From positions 1 through 5,374 of the forward strand of contig CAJTOO010000080.1 in NCBI GenBank assembly GCA_910577735.1: a DNA stretch of 5,374 bases, given 5' to 3'. Below are positions 1-5,374 of the stretch, one piece after another (positions within the stretch are counted from its first letter, which is position 1; the number at the start of each line of letters is the position of its first letter). This DNA is from an uncultured Lachnospiraceae bacterium (GTDB lineage Bacteria; Bacillota; Clostridia; Lachnospirales; Lachnospiraceae). The notes under the pieces are model-generated. The model did no database searches, was not told the DNA's origin, and saw only the letters and a program-made list of their open reading frames with translations. Position numbers and translations under genes: made by a program.

Positions 1-460
1 GGCGTAATCCCTGTCCGTTTTTGCTGCAATGGTAGTACCCGTATGGGTTTTTGTTCTGCTTGTTTTCCCCATAGGCTAAAGACCATCCGCAGTCTGCACA
101 TTTTATCAATCCTGCGAAAATCTGTGTCGTACCGTTTCTGCGTTTCCTGCGTCTGCTTGCAATCAGCTCCTGAACTTTTTGGAACACTTCTTCGGAAATG
201 ATGGCTTCGTGGGTATTTTCCACACGATACCATTCTTCCTGCGGCTTCCGCACCTTTTTCTTGTTCTTGAATGAAATGTTGCTCTGCTTGTTGTGAACAC
301 TGTGACCGATGTAGGTTTCCTCTTTCAAAATGCTCTTGACCTGTGCAATCGTCCACGCATAGGCTTTTTCTGCGGGCGCACCGGCGTAGATATTAGCGAA
401 AGTCCCGTATCTTTCATAGTTCAGCCAGCCGGGGGTAGGTACTTTTTCCTCCACCAGAAT
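1..460 (-). pseudogene. Large serine recombinase, internal fragment (catalytic domain lost, runs off left edge)
   Basis: The minus strand is open for 153 codons from base 460 to the window edge and reads as the middle of a large serine recombinase (TnpX/TndX-like), the enzymes that excise and integrate Firmicutes mobile elements. It opens with VEEKVPTPGWLNYERYGT, the end of the helix that precedes the recombinase domain. The recombinase domain follows (IAQVKSILKEETYIGH, then EEWYRVENTHEAIISEEVF), then a basic stretch (ASRRRKRR). The zinc ribbon begins with CADCGW (codons at 100-89) and has a third Cys in YYHCSK (28-26); the fourth Cys would lie beyond the edge. The N-terminal resolvase domain with the catalytic serine, normally about 200 residues or more upstream, is absent. 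In frame, an amber stop at 463-461 precedes the fragment directly, and no ATG or good ribosome binding site is available near the break. I infer a dead remnant. The family call is firm; whether the 3' end is intact cannot be seen. Confidence 0.85.
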
Positions 461-604
461 CTATCGTTCATTCTGTTCCTCCCATAAATCAAATAGGTTA
501 AAATGCTTCCTGTTGCCGTTCTCCCAAAAGCCGTTTTCCTGCCCCATTCCTGCGGTGTTTCCCTGCATTGGTGCGCCGGATGCGTCACTTCTCCTGCCGG
601 TCAT
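461..604 (-). CDS. Small ORF of unknown function (47 aa), joined to the recombinase fragment
   Basis: This is a 47-codon ORF from an ATG at 604-602 to TAG at 463-461, in the same frame as the recombinase fragment that follows. The product is polar, with a Gly/Asn-rich first half and an ending HFNLFDLWEEQNER that looks like genuine protein. I do not recognise a family. The ATG is only 2 bases from a purine run (AAAGGG), a poor spacing, but it overlaps the TGA of a very short upstream reading frame (ATGA), so translational coupling is possible. The leftward promoter at 669-697 could drive it, giving a leader of roughly 55 bases. It could also be the 3' end of a longer ancestral gene whose start is not recognisable, or part of the recombinase operon before the deletion. 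Coding status is uncertain. Confidence 0.35.
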   Translation of the reverse strand: MTGRRSDASGAPMQGNTAGMGQENGFWENGNRKHFNLFDLWEEQNER

Positions 605-668
605 ATCCCTTTTGGACGGTCATTCACTTGTCAAGGTACTGTATGGCACGAAATTACCAACTACAATC

Positions 669-697
669 ATTATAGCGGACTATCCTTGACAAAACAA
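669..697 (-). promoter_or_regulatory. Leftward sigma-A-type promoter toward the small ORF and recombinase remnant
   Basis: On the minus strand a perfect -10 box TATAAT (674-669) lies 17 bases downstream of TTGTTT (697-692), a 3-of-6 match to TTGACA. It points toward the 47-residue ORF and the recombinase fragment. It overlaps the -35 region of the rightward promoter, so RNA polymerase could probably occupy only one of the two at a time. Confidence 0.5.
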
Positions 698-714
698 CGC
701 TTCTGCGATACCAT
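686..714 (+). promoter_or_regulatory. Rightward sigma-A-type promoter for the zinc-finger gene
   Basis: A perfect -35 TTGACA (686-691) is followed after 17 bases by TACCAT (709-714), a 4-of-6 match to the -10 consensus. Transcription would start near 721, giving a leader of about 50 bases before the ATG at 772. A second TATAAT at 740-745 has no convincing -35 box at the right distance. Confidence 0.6.
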
Positions 715-771
715 GAGTGTAACGGATATAACTGAATTATATAATTACCATAGATAAAGGCAGGGATAGGG

Positions 772-1812
772 ATGGAGAATCAGTTTATACGGCATGAGCC
801 ATGTTTTGAGAGGATTTTGTTTGTCCTGACGCTGGACAGGAAGAAAATGAAAGAGCGGATTTTGATTGGGGAAGAACAGCAGATCCGCTTCCAGCTGAAC
901 GGGAGCCAAAACGCAGAGGTGCTTTGTGATATGACACGCCCGCTGGGAACTTTTTTGATAAACTTTGAGCGTGACACGGACAGAGACTGGAACTTATACG
1001 GGCTTTCTCCGCTGCGGCAAGCCCTCCACTCCAACCGATGGAAACAGCCGGAGCTGGAGCAGGCGGCAAGCGAATTTCTCTGGGGAAAATATCTTAGCAA
1101 TGACCCTCTGAAAATGTATGTGGCGTTCCGTATCTGGAACAGCTATCTGCTTGCCAGAGAACCCCGTGACCGTAACGCTGCCTGTGACCGCTTCATGGAT
1201 AAAATGAGCAGCCTGACCGGGGTATTCCATAGCGAAGCCATGACCTTTGACAGGGAGACAGGAAAACCGAAACATTTTCAAGCTGGCAGCCTTTATTTCA
1301 AAGGCGCACCATCAGAAGATACCCGGCTTGACCTCTGGTTCCCGGACAACCGTCGCACAGAAGAATGTGTGTCTGCCTATGCGTCCCTCTACCCGTTGAT
1401 TACCTATTATCTGAGCAGACTGAATGACTGGGGGCTTTGCTTCCGGCGGTGCAAGGTTTGTGGAAAATATTTTCTGGCAAAGAGCCAGCGGTATGAGCTG
1501 TGCAGCGATAAGTGCCGAAAAGCACAGGCGCTTCAAAACAAGCGGAAATTTGACGAGAGGGCAAGAGAAAATACCTATGACCTGCTTTATAAAAATGAAT
1601 GCCAGAACTGGCGCAACAAAATAAACCGGGTAAAAAATACCGCAGGCTTTCCGGCTGACCGTCTGGAAAAAATACAGGCTGCCTTTTCCGACTTTAAGAA
1701 AGAAGCATTGCAGAGAAAAAAGGCTGTAAAAACAGGAACAGCCAGCCCGAAAGAATTTACGGACTGGCTGTATCAGCAGAGTAATGTAATTGTTGAGCTG
1801 ACCGAGATATGA
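772..1812 (+). CDS. Zinc-finger protein of unknown function (DUF6076-like), 346 aa
   Basis: This is an intact 346-residue ORF, soluble by sequence, with no signal peptide or membrane segment. The first two thirds are mixed alpha/beta and match nothing I know functionally. The clear motif is a Cys4 treble-clef-like finger, C227-x2-C230 and C244-x3-C248 (CKVCGKYFLAKSQRYELC, then SDKC), followed by a very basic helix (KAQALQNKRKFDER). This layout resembles the CGNR-type zinc finger and suggests nucleic-acid binding; that is inference. The C-terminal 100 residues are rich in Lys/Arg and probably helical. The architecture fits what I recall of proteins annotated DUF6076 on Firmicutes mobile elements, but I cannot verify that match. 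The start is supported by AAAGG at 756-760 and AGGG directly before the ATG, and by the promoter at 686-714. It is transcribed away from the recombinase remnant and toward the permease, so it is not in an operon with either. Confidence 0.75.
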   Translation: MENQFIRHEPCFERILFVLTLDRKKMKERILIGEEQQIRFQLNGSQNAEVLCDMTRPLGTFLINFERDTDRDWNLYGLSPLRQALHSNRWKQPELEQAASEFLWGKYLSNDPLKMYVAFRIWNSYLLAREPRDRNAACDRFMDKMSSLTGVFHSEAMTFDRETGKPKHFQAGSLYFKGAPSEDTRLDLWFPDNRRTEECVSAYASLYPLITYYLSRLNDWGLCFRRCKVCGKYFLAKSQRYELCSDKCRKAQALQNKRKFDERARENTYDLLYKNECQNWRNKINRVKNTAGFPADRLEKIQAAFSDFKKEALQRKKAVKTGTASPKEFTDWLYQQSNVIVELTEI

Positions 1813-1904
1813 AAAACTTTCTATCGTCAATTTCGCATTATTGCAATAACAGATTGCTTCTTCCATGAATGGTAATATTATCATCAAACTTTTGGAAGAA
1901 CTAT

Positions 1905-1970
1905 AAATGTCCGAGGTACCTTTGATTTCGACAGAAAAACAGGCTGAATTGTTACAACGCTCGGACATTT
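1905..1970. repeat. 11-bp perfect inverted repeat with 44-base spacer
   Basis: AAATGTCCGAG (1905-1915) recurs as its exact reverse complement CTCGGACATTT (1960-1970). The spacer holds AACAGGC (1938-1944) and GAATTGTTACAA (1946-1957). Both of those words, and the 11-mer itself, recur in the promoter region of the transporter operon (5271-5299). A plus-strand T-run (1977-1983) follows, so the structure might weakly end transcription of the zinc-finger gene, though the loop is long for a terminator. It could equally be a regulator or recombinase site. Confidence 0.6.
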
Positions 1971-1994
1971 CAAAAATTTTTTTGAGAAATGGCG
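1907..1994 (+). pseudogene. Possible 5' fragment of a small gene of unknown function
   Basis: An ATG at 1907 has a good ribosome binding site (GGAAG, 8 bases upstream). It opens a protein-like sequence beginning MSEVPLISTEKQAELLQR and continuing SDISKIFLRNG. Near base 1995 the frame enters the inverted terminator of the opposing permease, and beyond that it is only antisense to the permease gene (nominal stop at 2170). I infer that only about the first 29 codons could be original, with the rest lost when the transporter locus became adjacent. I do not recognise the family. The alternative is a chance ORF whose first codons coincide with the inverted repeat. Confidence 0.25.
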
Positions 1995-2024
1995 AAAAAA
2001 GCGGGGCAGCATACGCCGCCCCGC
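1995..2024 (-). terminator. Rho-independent terminator of the permease operon
   Basis: Read on the minus strand, a 10-bp GC-rich stem (2024-2015 with 2010-2001, containing one G-U pair) closes a 4-base loop (GTAT) and is followed directly by six T residues (2000-1995). It begins 13 bases after the permease stop codon, the normal position for an operon end. On the plus strand there is no T-run after the stem, so it acts in one direction. Confidence 0.9.
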
Positions 2025-2037
2025 CGATCTCAAAAGG

Positions 2038-4404
2038 TCATTCCATCGCCCGCATTTGTTCAATCAGAGATTGTTTTTTCTGTCTGCGGACTGTCCATAC
2101 AGACAAAATCAGCTCCATTCCGAACAATACCAGAATGAACAGACCCATTTCCAAAACCGGGAATTTGTAAGGCACTACTTTTCCGGCAAAAGCTCCTACA
2201 CTAAATTTGCTGCAAGCAAAGATGGAAGCCGGAAGCCCAACGATCAGCGTCGCCAATGTTGCAAAGAATGCATAGCACAGCCCCTCGCAGATATTCATTT
2301 TACATAGCTGCTTTTGGGTCAGTCCGATGGAACGCAAAACACTGTTTTCCTGTTTTCTGGACATTTGATTAGAGAGGGTCGTGTTAATTAGGTTGATAAC
2401 GCCAAAGAGGAATACCAGCCATGAAAGTACCTCCATACTGCCAAATACAAAAGAATTTATATTTTTTTCATACTCAATTACAGTGTTAATATCATCTAAT
2501 GCAATATCCGTATGAGCGGATATAATATTTTTTAATTCATCCCTCACATGATCCGCTTTTTGGGGATCACTTACAATGCTCCATGAATAATCGAAAGAGG
2601 TGATTTCCGGGTGCAGTTCATGGAACAATGCTTCCGGTGCAAATTCCAATACACCGTCAAAGTGATGTGTTCCATGTCCATTATCCAGATTATTGTTAAA
2701 CACCCCGGATATAGTAACCGGAATGGTTGATTTCCCGGAGATAAGTTCAGCTGTTTCTCCGACACCTATATGTTCACGGTTACTTGTTGCCGAATCAATT
2801 AGGATGCTGTGTGTATCCGTCGGCATAGTGCCCTCTATCAATGAAGCTTCAACCTTAGAATAATTTTGATCAGTCAGTATATCACACATACCACCATATT
2901 CAATTCCGTTGACGTTATAATTTATATGAAGGCTTTGCCTTTTTGCAATCACATCGGTTACACCGTCAATAGACAAAATTTCCTGTTTGAGTTCCTCATT
3001 CAGTGGATTTCCTGCTGCCATGACTTCTTGTTCTGACAACTTTGAATCCAGATAAACCTTATAGTCACCATCCGGGAACTCTTGTCTTGCAAGCGCCTCT
3101 GGGGAGCGCAGCAAAACAATGGAGGATACCACAAGCAGGATAATTCCACCCAAACTCAATGAGGCTACAATAGCAACGGTCTTTTTGCGGTCACGCTTAA
3201 AATTCGCAATTCCCATTGAAACAGGATTGAGCTTGATATTCTTTTTCCGGCTGCGGATGTCCTTTTGCGCCGGGGTAAAACGGACGGCTTCAATGGGGGA
3301 AATTCCTGCCGCTATTTTCACCGGCTTACGGATGGAAACAGATACCATGATCCAACTGCTTATGAGTGTCAAAATAATCGTTGCCACATAGGAAACAGCA
3401 TTAAATCCCTTGGGAAACAAAAGAAAACCGCCGCATACACCCAGTACTGTACCAATCAAAATTCCGATACTGCCGAGTTTGCGTCCCTCCCGCTTTACAA
3501 TCCGCTTGATTTGCTTTGGCGTTGCGCCAATCGTCCGAAGCTGCCCGTAGCTCTGGATTTTGTCATTGATGGAGATACGGAAGATACTCTGGATCACAAT
3601 ATAGCCGCCGATCAGAACAATAGCAATCACACCAACAATCGGTAAAAAATCAAAGGATTTAGAAGCATAAGCAAAATATTTGCTGTTCATTTTGGGCATA
3701 GAAAGCTGATATTCCTCCGCAACCTCCCTGCAATAAGAGGTCATCAGTTCTTCGTCCAACTGAACGCTGTTTTTGAAATGGGCATAGGCGCGATACCCAG
3801 CGGGGTTAAACCCGTCCCATTCTTTCAGGGCAGCTTTGGAAAGAATGATGGCACAGGTATTCGCTTCTTTTTCATTTACGCTGTCCAGAATGCCGGTAAC
3901 GACATAATCGCCATGAAAACTCTCTGTATCTAAGGTCACAGTGTCCCCGATCTTGGCATTGTGTCCATAGGTGGAAAGAAAGTATTCGCTTACGACAACT
4001 TCATTTGCCTTTTGGGGCAGATTCCCCTCCAATAGCTTCATTTGGTCGCGCCCAATCTCCATCATTTCTGCGTCATTATATACATAAGAGGCATGATAGC
4101 CCTGTTCTGAAAGTTCCTCACCGAGCATATAGTAGCCGCCTACGCGCTCAAACTCCGGCACTCCTTTCAGGGTTTCAATGTCGTTTTCCTCCACGCCCAG
4201 CCAGACCGCCTCATAAGTATCGAGAACCTGATTACGCTGCATTTGTGTTAGGGAAGTGGACACGATTCCCGTAAAGCAGATCAGAAACGCCGCCAGCGCA
4301 ACGGCGATCACCACCATCAGATTCCGGCGCTTCTCGCTTTGCAAACTTTTCTTTGCCAGCTTCTTTGTAATGGCGCTGGTATCATTTTCAAAAGGCCATG
4401 TCAT
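2038..4404 (-). CDS. FtsX-like ABC transporter permease (VexP/BceB/MacB-type), 788 aa
   Basis: This is the membrane subunit of an ABC transporter of the type that exports or senses antimicrobial peptides and cell-wall drugs, or moves lipoprotein-like cargo. Predicted membrane segments lie near residues 29-51, 253-275, 310-330, 335-357, 409-432, 655-675, 705-730 and 750-770. Two large extracellular regions (about 52-250 and 435-652) separate them. The two FtsX core domains each carry the conserved cytoplasmic coupling segment, GQLRTIGATPKQIKR (287-301) and SVLRSIGLTQKQLCK (688-702), which normally dock on the ATPase dimer. Length and topology (8 segments, two large ectodomains) fit a full-length double-domain permease. 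The ATG follows AAGGAGG (4420-4414) by 9 bases. That site overlaps the stop of the upstream gene (14-base gap), so the two are translationally coupled. The frame is intact and ends 13 bases before a strong terminator. Its dedicated ATPase upstream is broken, so it would need another ATPase to work. Substrate is not deducible. Confidence 0.92.
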   Translation of the reverse strand: MTWPFENDTSAITKKLAKKSLQSEKRRNLMVVIAVALAAFLICFTGIVSTSLTQMQRNQVLDTYEAVWLGVEENDIETLKGVPEFERVGGYYMLGEELSEQGYHASYVYNDAEMMEIGRDQMKLLEGNLPQKANEVVVSEYFLSTYGHNAKIGDTVTLDTESFHGDYVVTGILDSVNEKEANTCAIILSKAALKEWDGFNPAGYRAYAHFKNSVQLDEELMTSYCREVAEEYQLSMPKMNSKYFAYASKSFDFLPIVGVIAIVLIGGYIVIQSIFRISINDKIQSYGQLRTIGATPKQIKRIVKREGRKLGSIGILIGTVLGVCGGFLLFPKGFNAVSYVATIILTLISSWIMVSVSIRKPVKIAAGISPIEAVRFTPAQKDIRSRKKNIKLNPVSMGIANFKRDRKKTVAIVASLSLGGIILLVVSSIVLLRSPEALARQEFPDGDYKVYLDSKLSEQEVMAAGNPLNEELKQEILSIDGVTDVIAKRQSLHINYNVNGIEYGGMCDILTDQNYSKVEASLIEGTMPTDTHSILIDSATSNREHIGVGETAELISGKSTIPVTISGVFNNNLDNGHGTHHFDGVLEFAPEALFHELHPEITSFDYSWSIVSDPQKADHVRDELKNIISAHTDIALDDINTVIEYEKNINSFVFGSMEVLSWLVFLFGVINLINTTLSNQMSRKQENSVLRSIGLTQKQLCKMNICEGLCYAFFATLATLIVGLPASIFACSKFSVGAFAGKVVPYKFPVLEMGLFILVLFGMELILSVWTVRRQKKQSLIEQMRAME

Positions 4405-4413
4405 AGCCTGCCA

Positions 4414-4420
4414 CCTCCTT
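4414..4420 (-). promoter_or_regulatory. Permease ribosome binding site overlapping the upstream stop codon
   Basis: AAGGAGG is a near-perfect Shine-Dalgarno sequence 9 bases before the permease ATG. Its first two bases are part of the TAA stop (4421-4419) of the chimeric gene. This fixes the permease start and shows the two genes were built as one operon. Confidence 0.85.
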
Positions 4421-5237
4421 ACTCCACAATCTTTCCGTCCTCAATGCGGACAATCCGATCTGCAAGACGGGCTATGTCGTTATTGTGGGTAATCATCACA
4501 ACAGTTTGCCGGAACTCCGCACTGGTGCGCTTGATAAGCCCCATCACTTCGGCGCTGGTCTTGCTGTCAAGGTTGCCGGTCGGCTCGTCGGCCAGCACGA
4601 TAGCCGATTTGGTAATCAGGGCGCGTGCGATAGCCACACGCTGCTGCTGTCCGCCGGAAAGATTGTTCGGCATATTTTTCAGTTTATCTTCCAGCCCCAG
4701 CAGGTAAACGATCTCGTCCAAAAACTTCTGATCCACCGTGTCCCCGTCCAGCTCCACCGGCAGGACATCCATCGGGGATAAGGTCAGGGGCTTGCCGTTT
4801 AGGGAAGCCGCCTGCTCCGAGAAGTCCAGAAACAGCCGCCCGTCGTCGTAAATGTCCTTGGCCGGTTTGTGGTGTTCCAGCATGGCGAACATGGCTTTGA
4901 TTTTCCGCTGCAAGGCCCCGATCACAAAGGGCTTTGTGATGTAGTCCACCGCGCCCACCTCATAGCCCCGTATCTGGTCGCTTTCCTGATCGTTGGCGGT
5001 CAGGAAGATTACAATGGTGTCCGGGTGCTGGGGCTTTATCAGCCTGCACAGTTCAAAACCGTTCCCATCCGGCAGGTTGATGTCCAGCAGCACTAAATCA
5101 AATTCCCGCTGGCGGATGGCGTCGGCTGCGGTTCTGGCATTTAGTGCAGAAGTCACGCCGTAGCCGTCTGCGGTCAGGTTATAGTCTAACATCTTATTCA
5201 AAAAACTGTCGTCCTCGACAATTAAAATCTGCTTCAT
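4419..5237 (-). CDS. In-frame chimera: response-regulator receiver domain fused to C-terminal half of an ABC ATPase
   Basis: This is a 272-residue ORF made of halves of two genes. Residues 1-120 are a complete OmpR-class receiver: acidic pocket E8/D9/D10, phospho-acceptor D52 in LVLLDINLPDG, T80 and K102 (TKPF). Residues 133-156 are the first strands of a winged-helix DNA-binding domain (LFLDFSEQAASLNGKPLTL, then SPM) and stop there. From about residue 157 (VLPVELDGDTVDQ) the sequence is a MacB/LolD/BceA-type ATPase: signature LSGGQQQR (193-200), Walker B with catalytic E218 (IVLADEPTGNLD), and H-loop H251. Walker A and the Q-loop are missing, so ATP hydrolysis is not expected; the recognition helix of the winged helix is missing, so DNA binding is not expected. 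The start is set by AAGGA 9 bases before the ATG. Family knowledge says an intact locus would encode regulator, sensor kinase and whole ATPase in this order; I infer deletion of the stretch between. Expression and any function of the fusion are unknown. Confidence 0.88.
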   Translation of the reverse strand: MKQILIVEDDSFLNKMLDYNLTADGYGVTSALNARTAADAIRQREFDLVLLDINLPDGNGFELCRLIKPQHPDTIVIFLTANDQESDQIRGYEVGAVDYITKPFVIGALQRKIKAMFAMLEHHKPAKDIYDDGRLFLDFSEQAASLNGKPLTLSPMDVLPVELDGDTVDQKFLDEIVYLLGLEDKLKNMPNNLSGGQQQRVAIARALITKSAIVLADEPTGNLDSKTSAEVMGLIKRTSAEFRQTVVMITHNNDIARLADRIVRIEDGKIVE

Positions 5238-5251
5238 ATCCTCACTTCCTT
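5238..5251 (-). promoter_or_regulatory. Ribosome binding site that sets the start of the receiver gene
   Basis: AAGGAAGTGAGGAT precedes the ATG at 5237-5235, with AAGGA at the standard distance of 9 bases. The frame stays open to an ATG at 5318, but that codon has no Shine-Dalgarno sequence. The 27 extra residues are also not part of a receiver fold, which starts with MKQILIVEDD. Confidence 0.8.
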
Positions 5252-5265
5252 TGCTTTTTGCAGAT

Positions 5266-5345
5266 AGTATAACAGGCAAATGTCCGAGAATTGTTACAAG
5301 GACAAATATATTTATCATTTTACAGCTTTTTTATGTGTACTGCAA
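5266..5345 (-). promoter_or_regulatory. Promoter region of the response regulator/transporter operon
   Basis: There are two candidate sigma-A promoters. The upstream one has TTGCAG (5345-5340), a 17-base spacer and TAAAAT (5322-5317). The downstream one has a -10 TATACT (5271-5266) about 30 bases before the start codon but no -35 at normal spacing, only TTGTAA at 22 bases. A weak -35 with a palindrome just upstream is what one expects of an activator-dependent promoter, as in autoregulated OmpR-type systems. That role is inference. Confidence 0.4.
5271..5304. repeat. Possible operator: TGTCC-N14-GGACA, sharing words with 1905-1970
   Basis: TGTCC (5281-5285) and GGACA (5300-5304) form an interrupted palindrome just upstream of the downstream -10 box. 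The same stretch contains AACAGGC (5271-5277), AAATGTCCGAG (5278-5288) and GAATTGTTACAA (5288-5299), all of which also occur at 1905-1970. Position and symmetry fit a dimeric regulator site, possibly for the original response regulator of this operon. Binding is not demonstrated by the sequence. Confidence 0.45.
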
Positions 5346-5374
5346 TTTTATAAAAGAAAGGACAGCAGTATCAT

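Noticed and set aside
293..757. Two plus-strand ORFs of 64 and 84 codons left of the zinc-finger gene
   Set aside because: The first is antisense to clear recombinase sequence; the second crosses the divergent promoter region and has no recognisable protein character.
1838..1849. Perfect 12-base palindrome TTATTGCAATAA
   Set aside because: It is short, AT-rich and single, with no promoter beside it; it could be an operator but nothing else supports that.
1312..1968. 218-codon ORF on the minus strand
   Set aside because: It is antisense to most of the zinc-finger gene, has no good ribosome binding site, and is low in protein-like motifs; it is a shadow of the plus-strand gene.
1960..1983. 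Plus-strand terminator for the zinc-finger gene formed by the inverted repeat and T-run
   Set aside because: The stem is 11 bp but the loop is 44 bases and the T-run is separated from the stem by six bases, so it is not a standard intrinsic terminator.
4339..4781. Overlapping plus-strand ORFs of 98-122 codons
   Set aside because: They are antisense to the ATPase half and the start of the permease, whose family motifs are unmistakable on the minus strand.
5235..5318. N-terminal extension of the receiver gene starting at 5318
   Set aside because: It has no Shine-Dalgarno sequence at the upstream ATG, a good one before the ATG at 5237, and the receiver fold begins at MKQILIVEDD.

Overview
The window looks like an accessory region of a gut-type Clostridia (Lachnospiraceae- or Ruminococcaceae-like) genome. 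This is an inference from three things: strong AGGAGG-type ribosome binding sites, moderate GC content, and a large serine recombinase of the kind common on Firmicutes mobile elements sitting beside a drug- or peptide-responsive FtsX-type ABC transporter locus. No RNA gene, CRISPR array or complete insertion sequence was seen.

Layout. Bases 1-460 (minus) hold the middle part of a large serine recombinase: the recombinase domain plus the start of the zinc ribbon. It runs off the left edge and has lost its N-terminal catalytic domain. The frame upstream of the break is taken over by a small unrelated ORF (461-604, minus) that stops where the recombinase similarity begins. Bases 605-771 are a divergent control region with two overlapping sigma-A-type promoters. 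One fires leftward and the other rightward into an intact 346-residue protein with a Cys4 zinc finger (772-1812, plus; DUF6076-like). Bases 1813-2037 are mostly non-coding. They hold a possible start of a truncated small gene (1907 onward), an 11-bp inverted repeat and a clear terminator for the operon arriving from the right.

The right half (2038-5237, minus) is the remains of an operon of the VncRS/Vex or BceRS/BceAB kind: response regulator, histidine kinase, ABC ATPase, FtsX-like permease. The 788-residue permease is intact and ends at a textbook terminator. The upstream gene is a chimera. A complete receiver domain and the first residues of the regulator's DNA-binding domain run in frame into the C-terminal half of the ABC ATPase (signature motif, Walker B, H-loop). 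The rest of the DNA-binding domain, any histidine kinase, and the ATPase half with Walker A and the Q-loop are missing. The simplest reading is an internal deletion of roughly 1.5-2 kb that happened to stay in frame, leaving a permease without a working ATPase or signalling pathway. A domain-shuffled protein with a new role is less likely but cannot be excluded.

Short shared sequence words (an 11-mer and a 12-mer) occur both just beyond the terminator of this operon (1905-1970) and in its promoter region (5271-5304). They bracket the locus and may be regulator sites or traces of the event that placed it here. Overall the window reads as a scarred mobile-element neighbourhood with several deletion junctions, not as one coherent working system.
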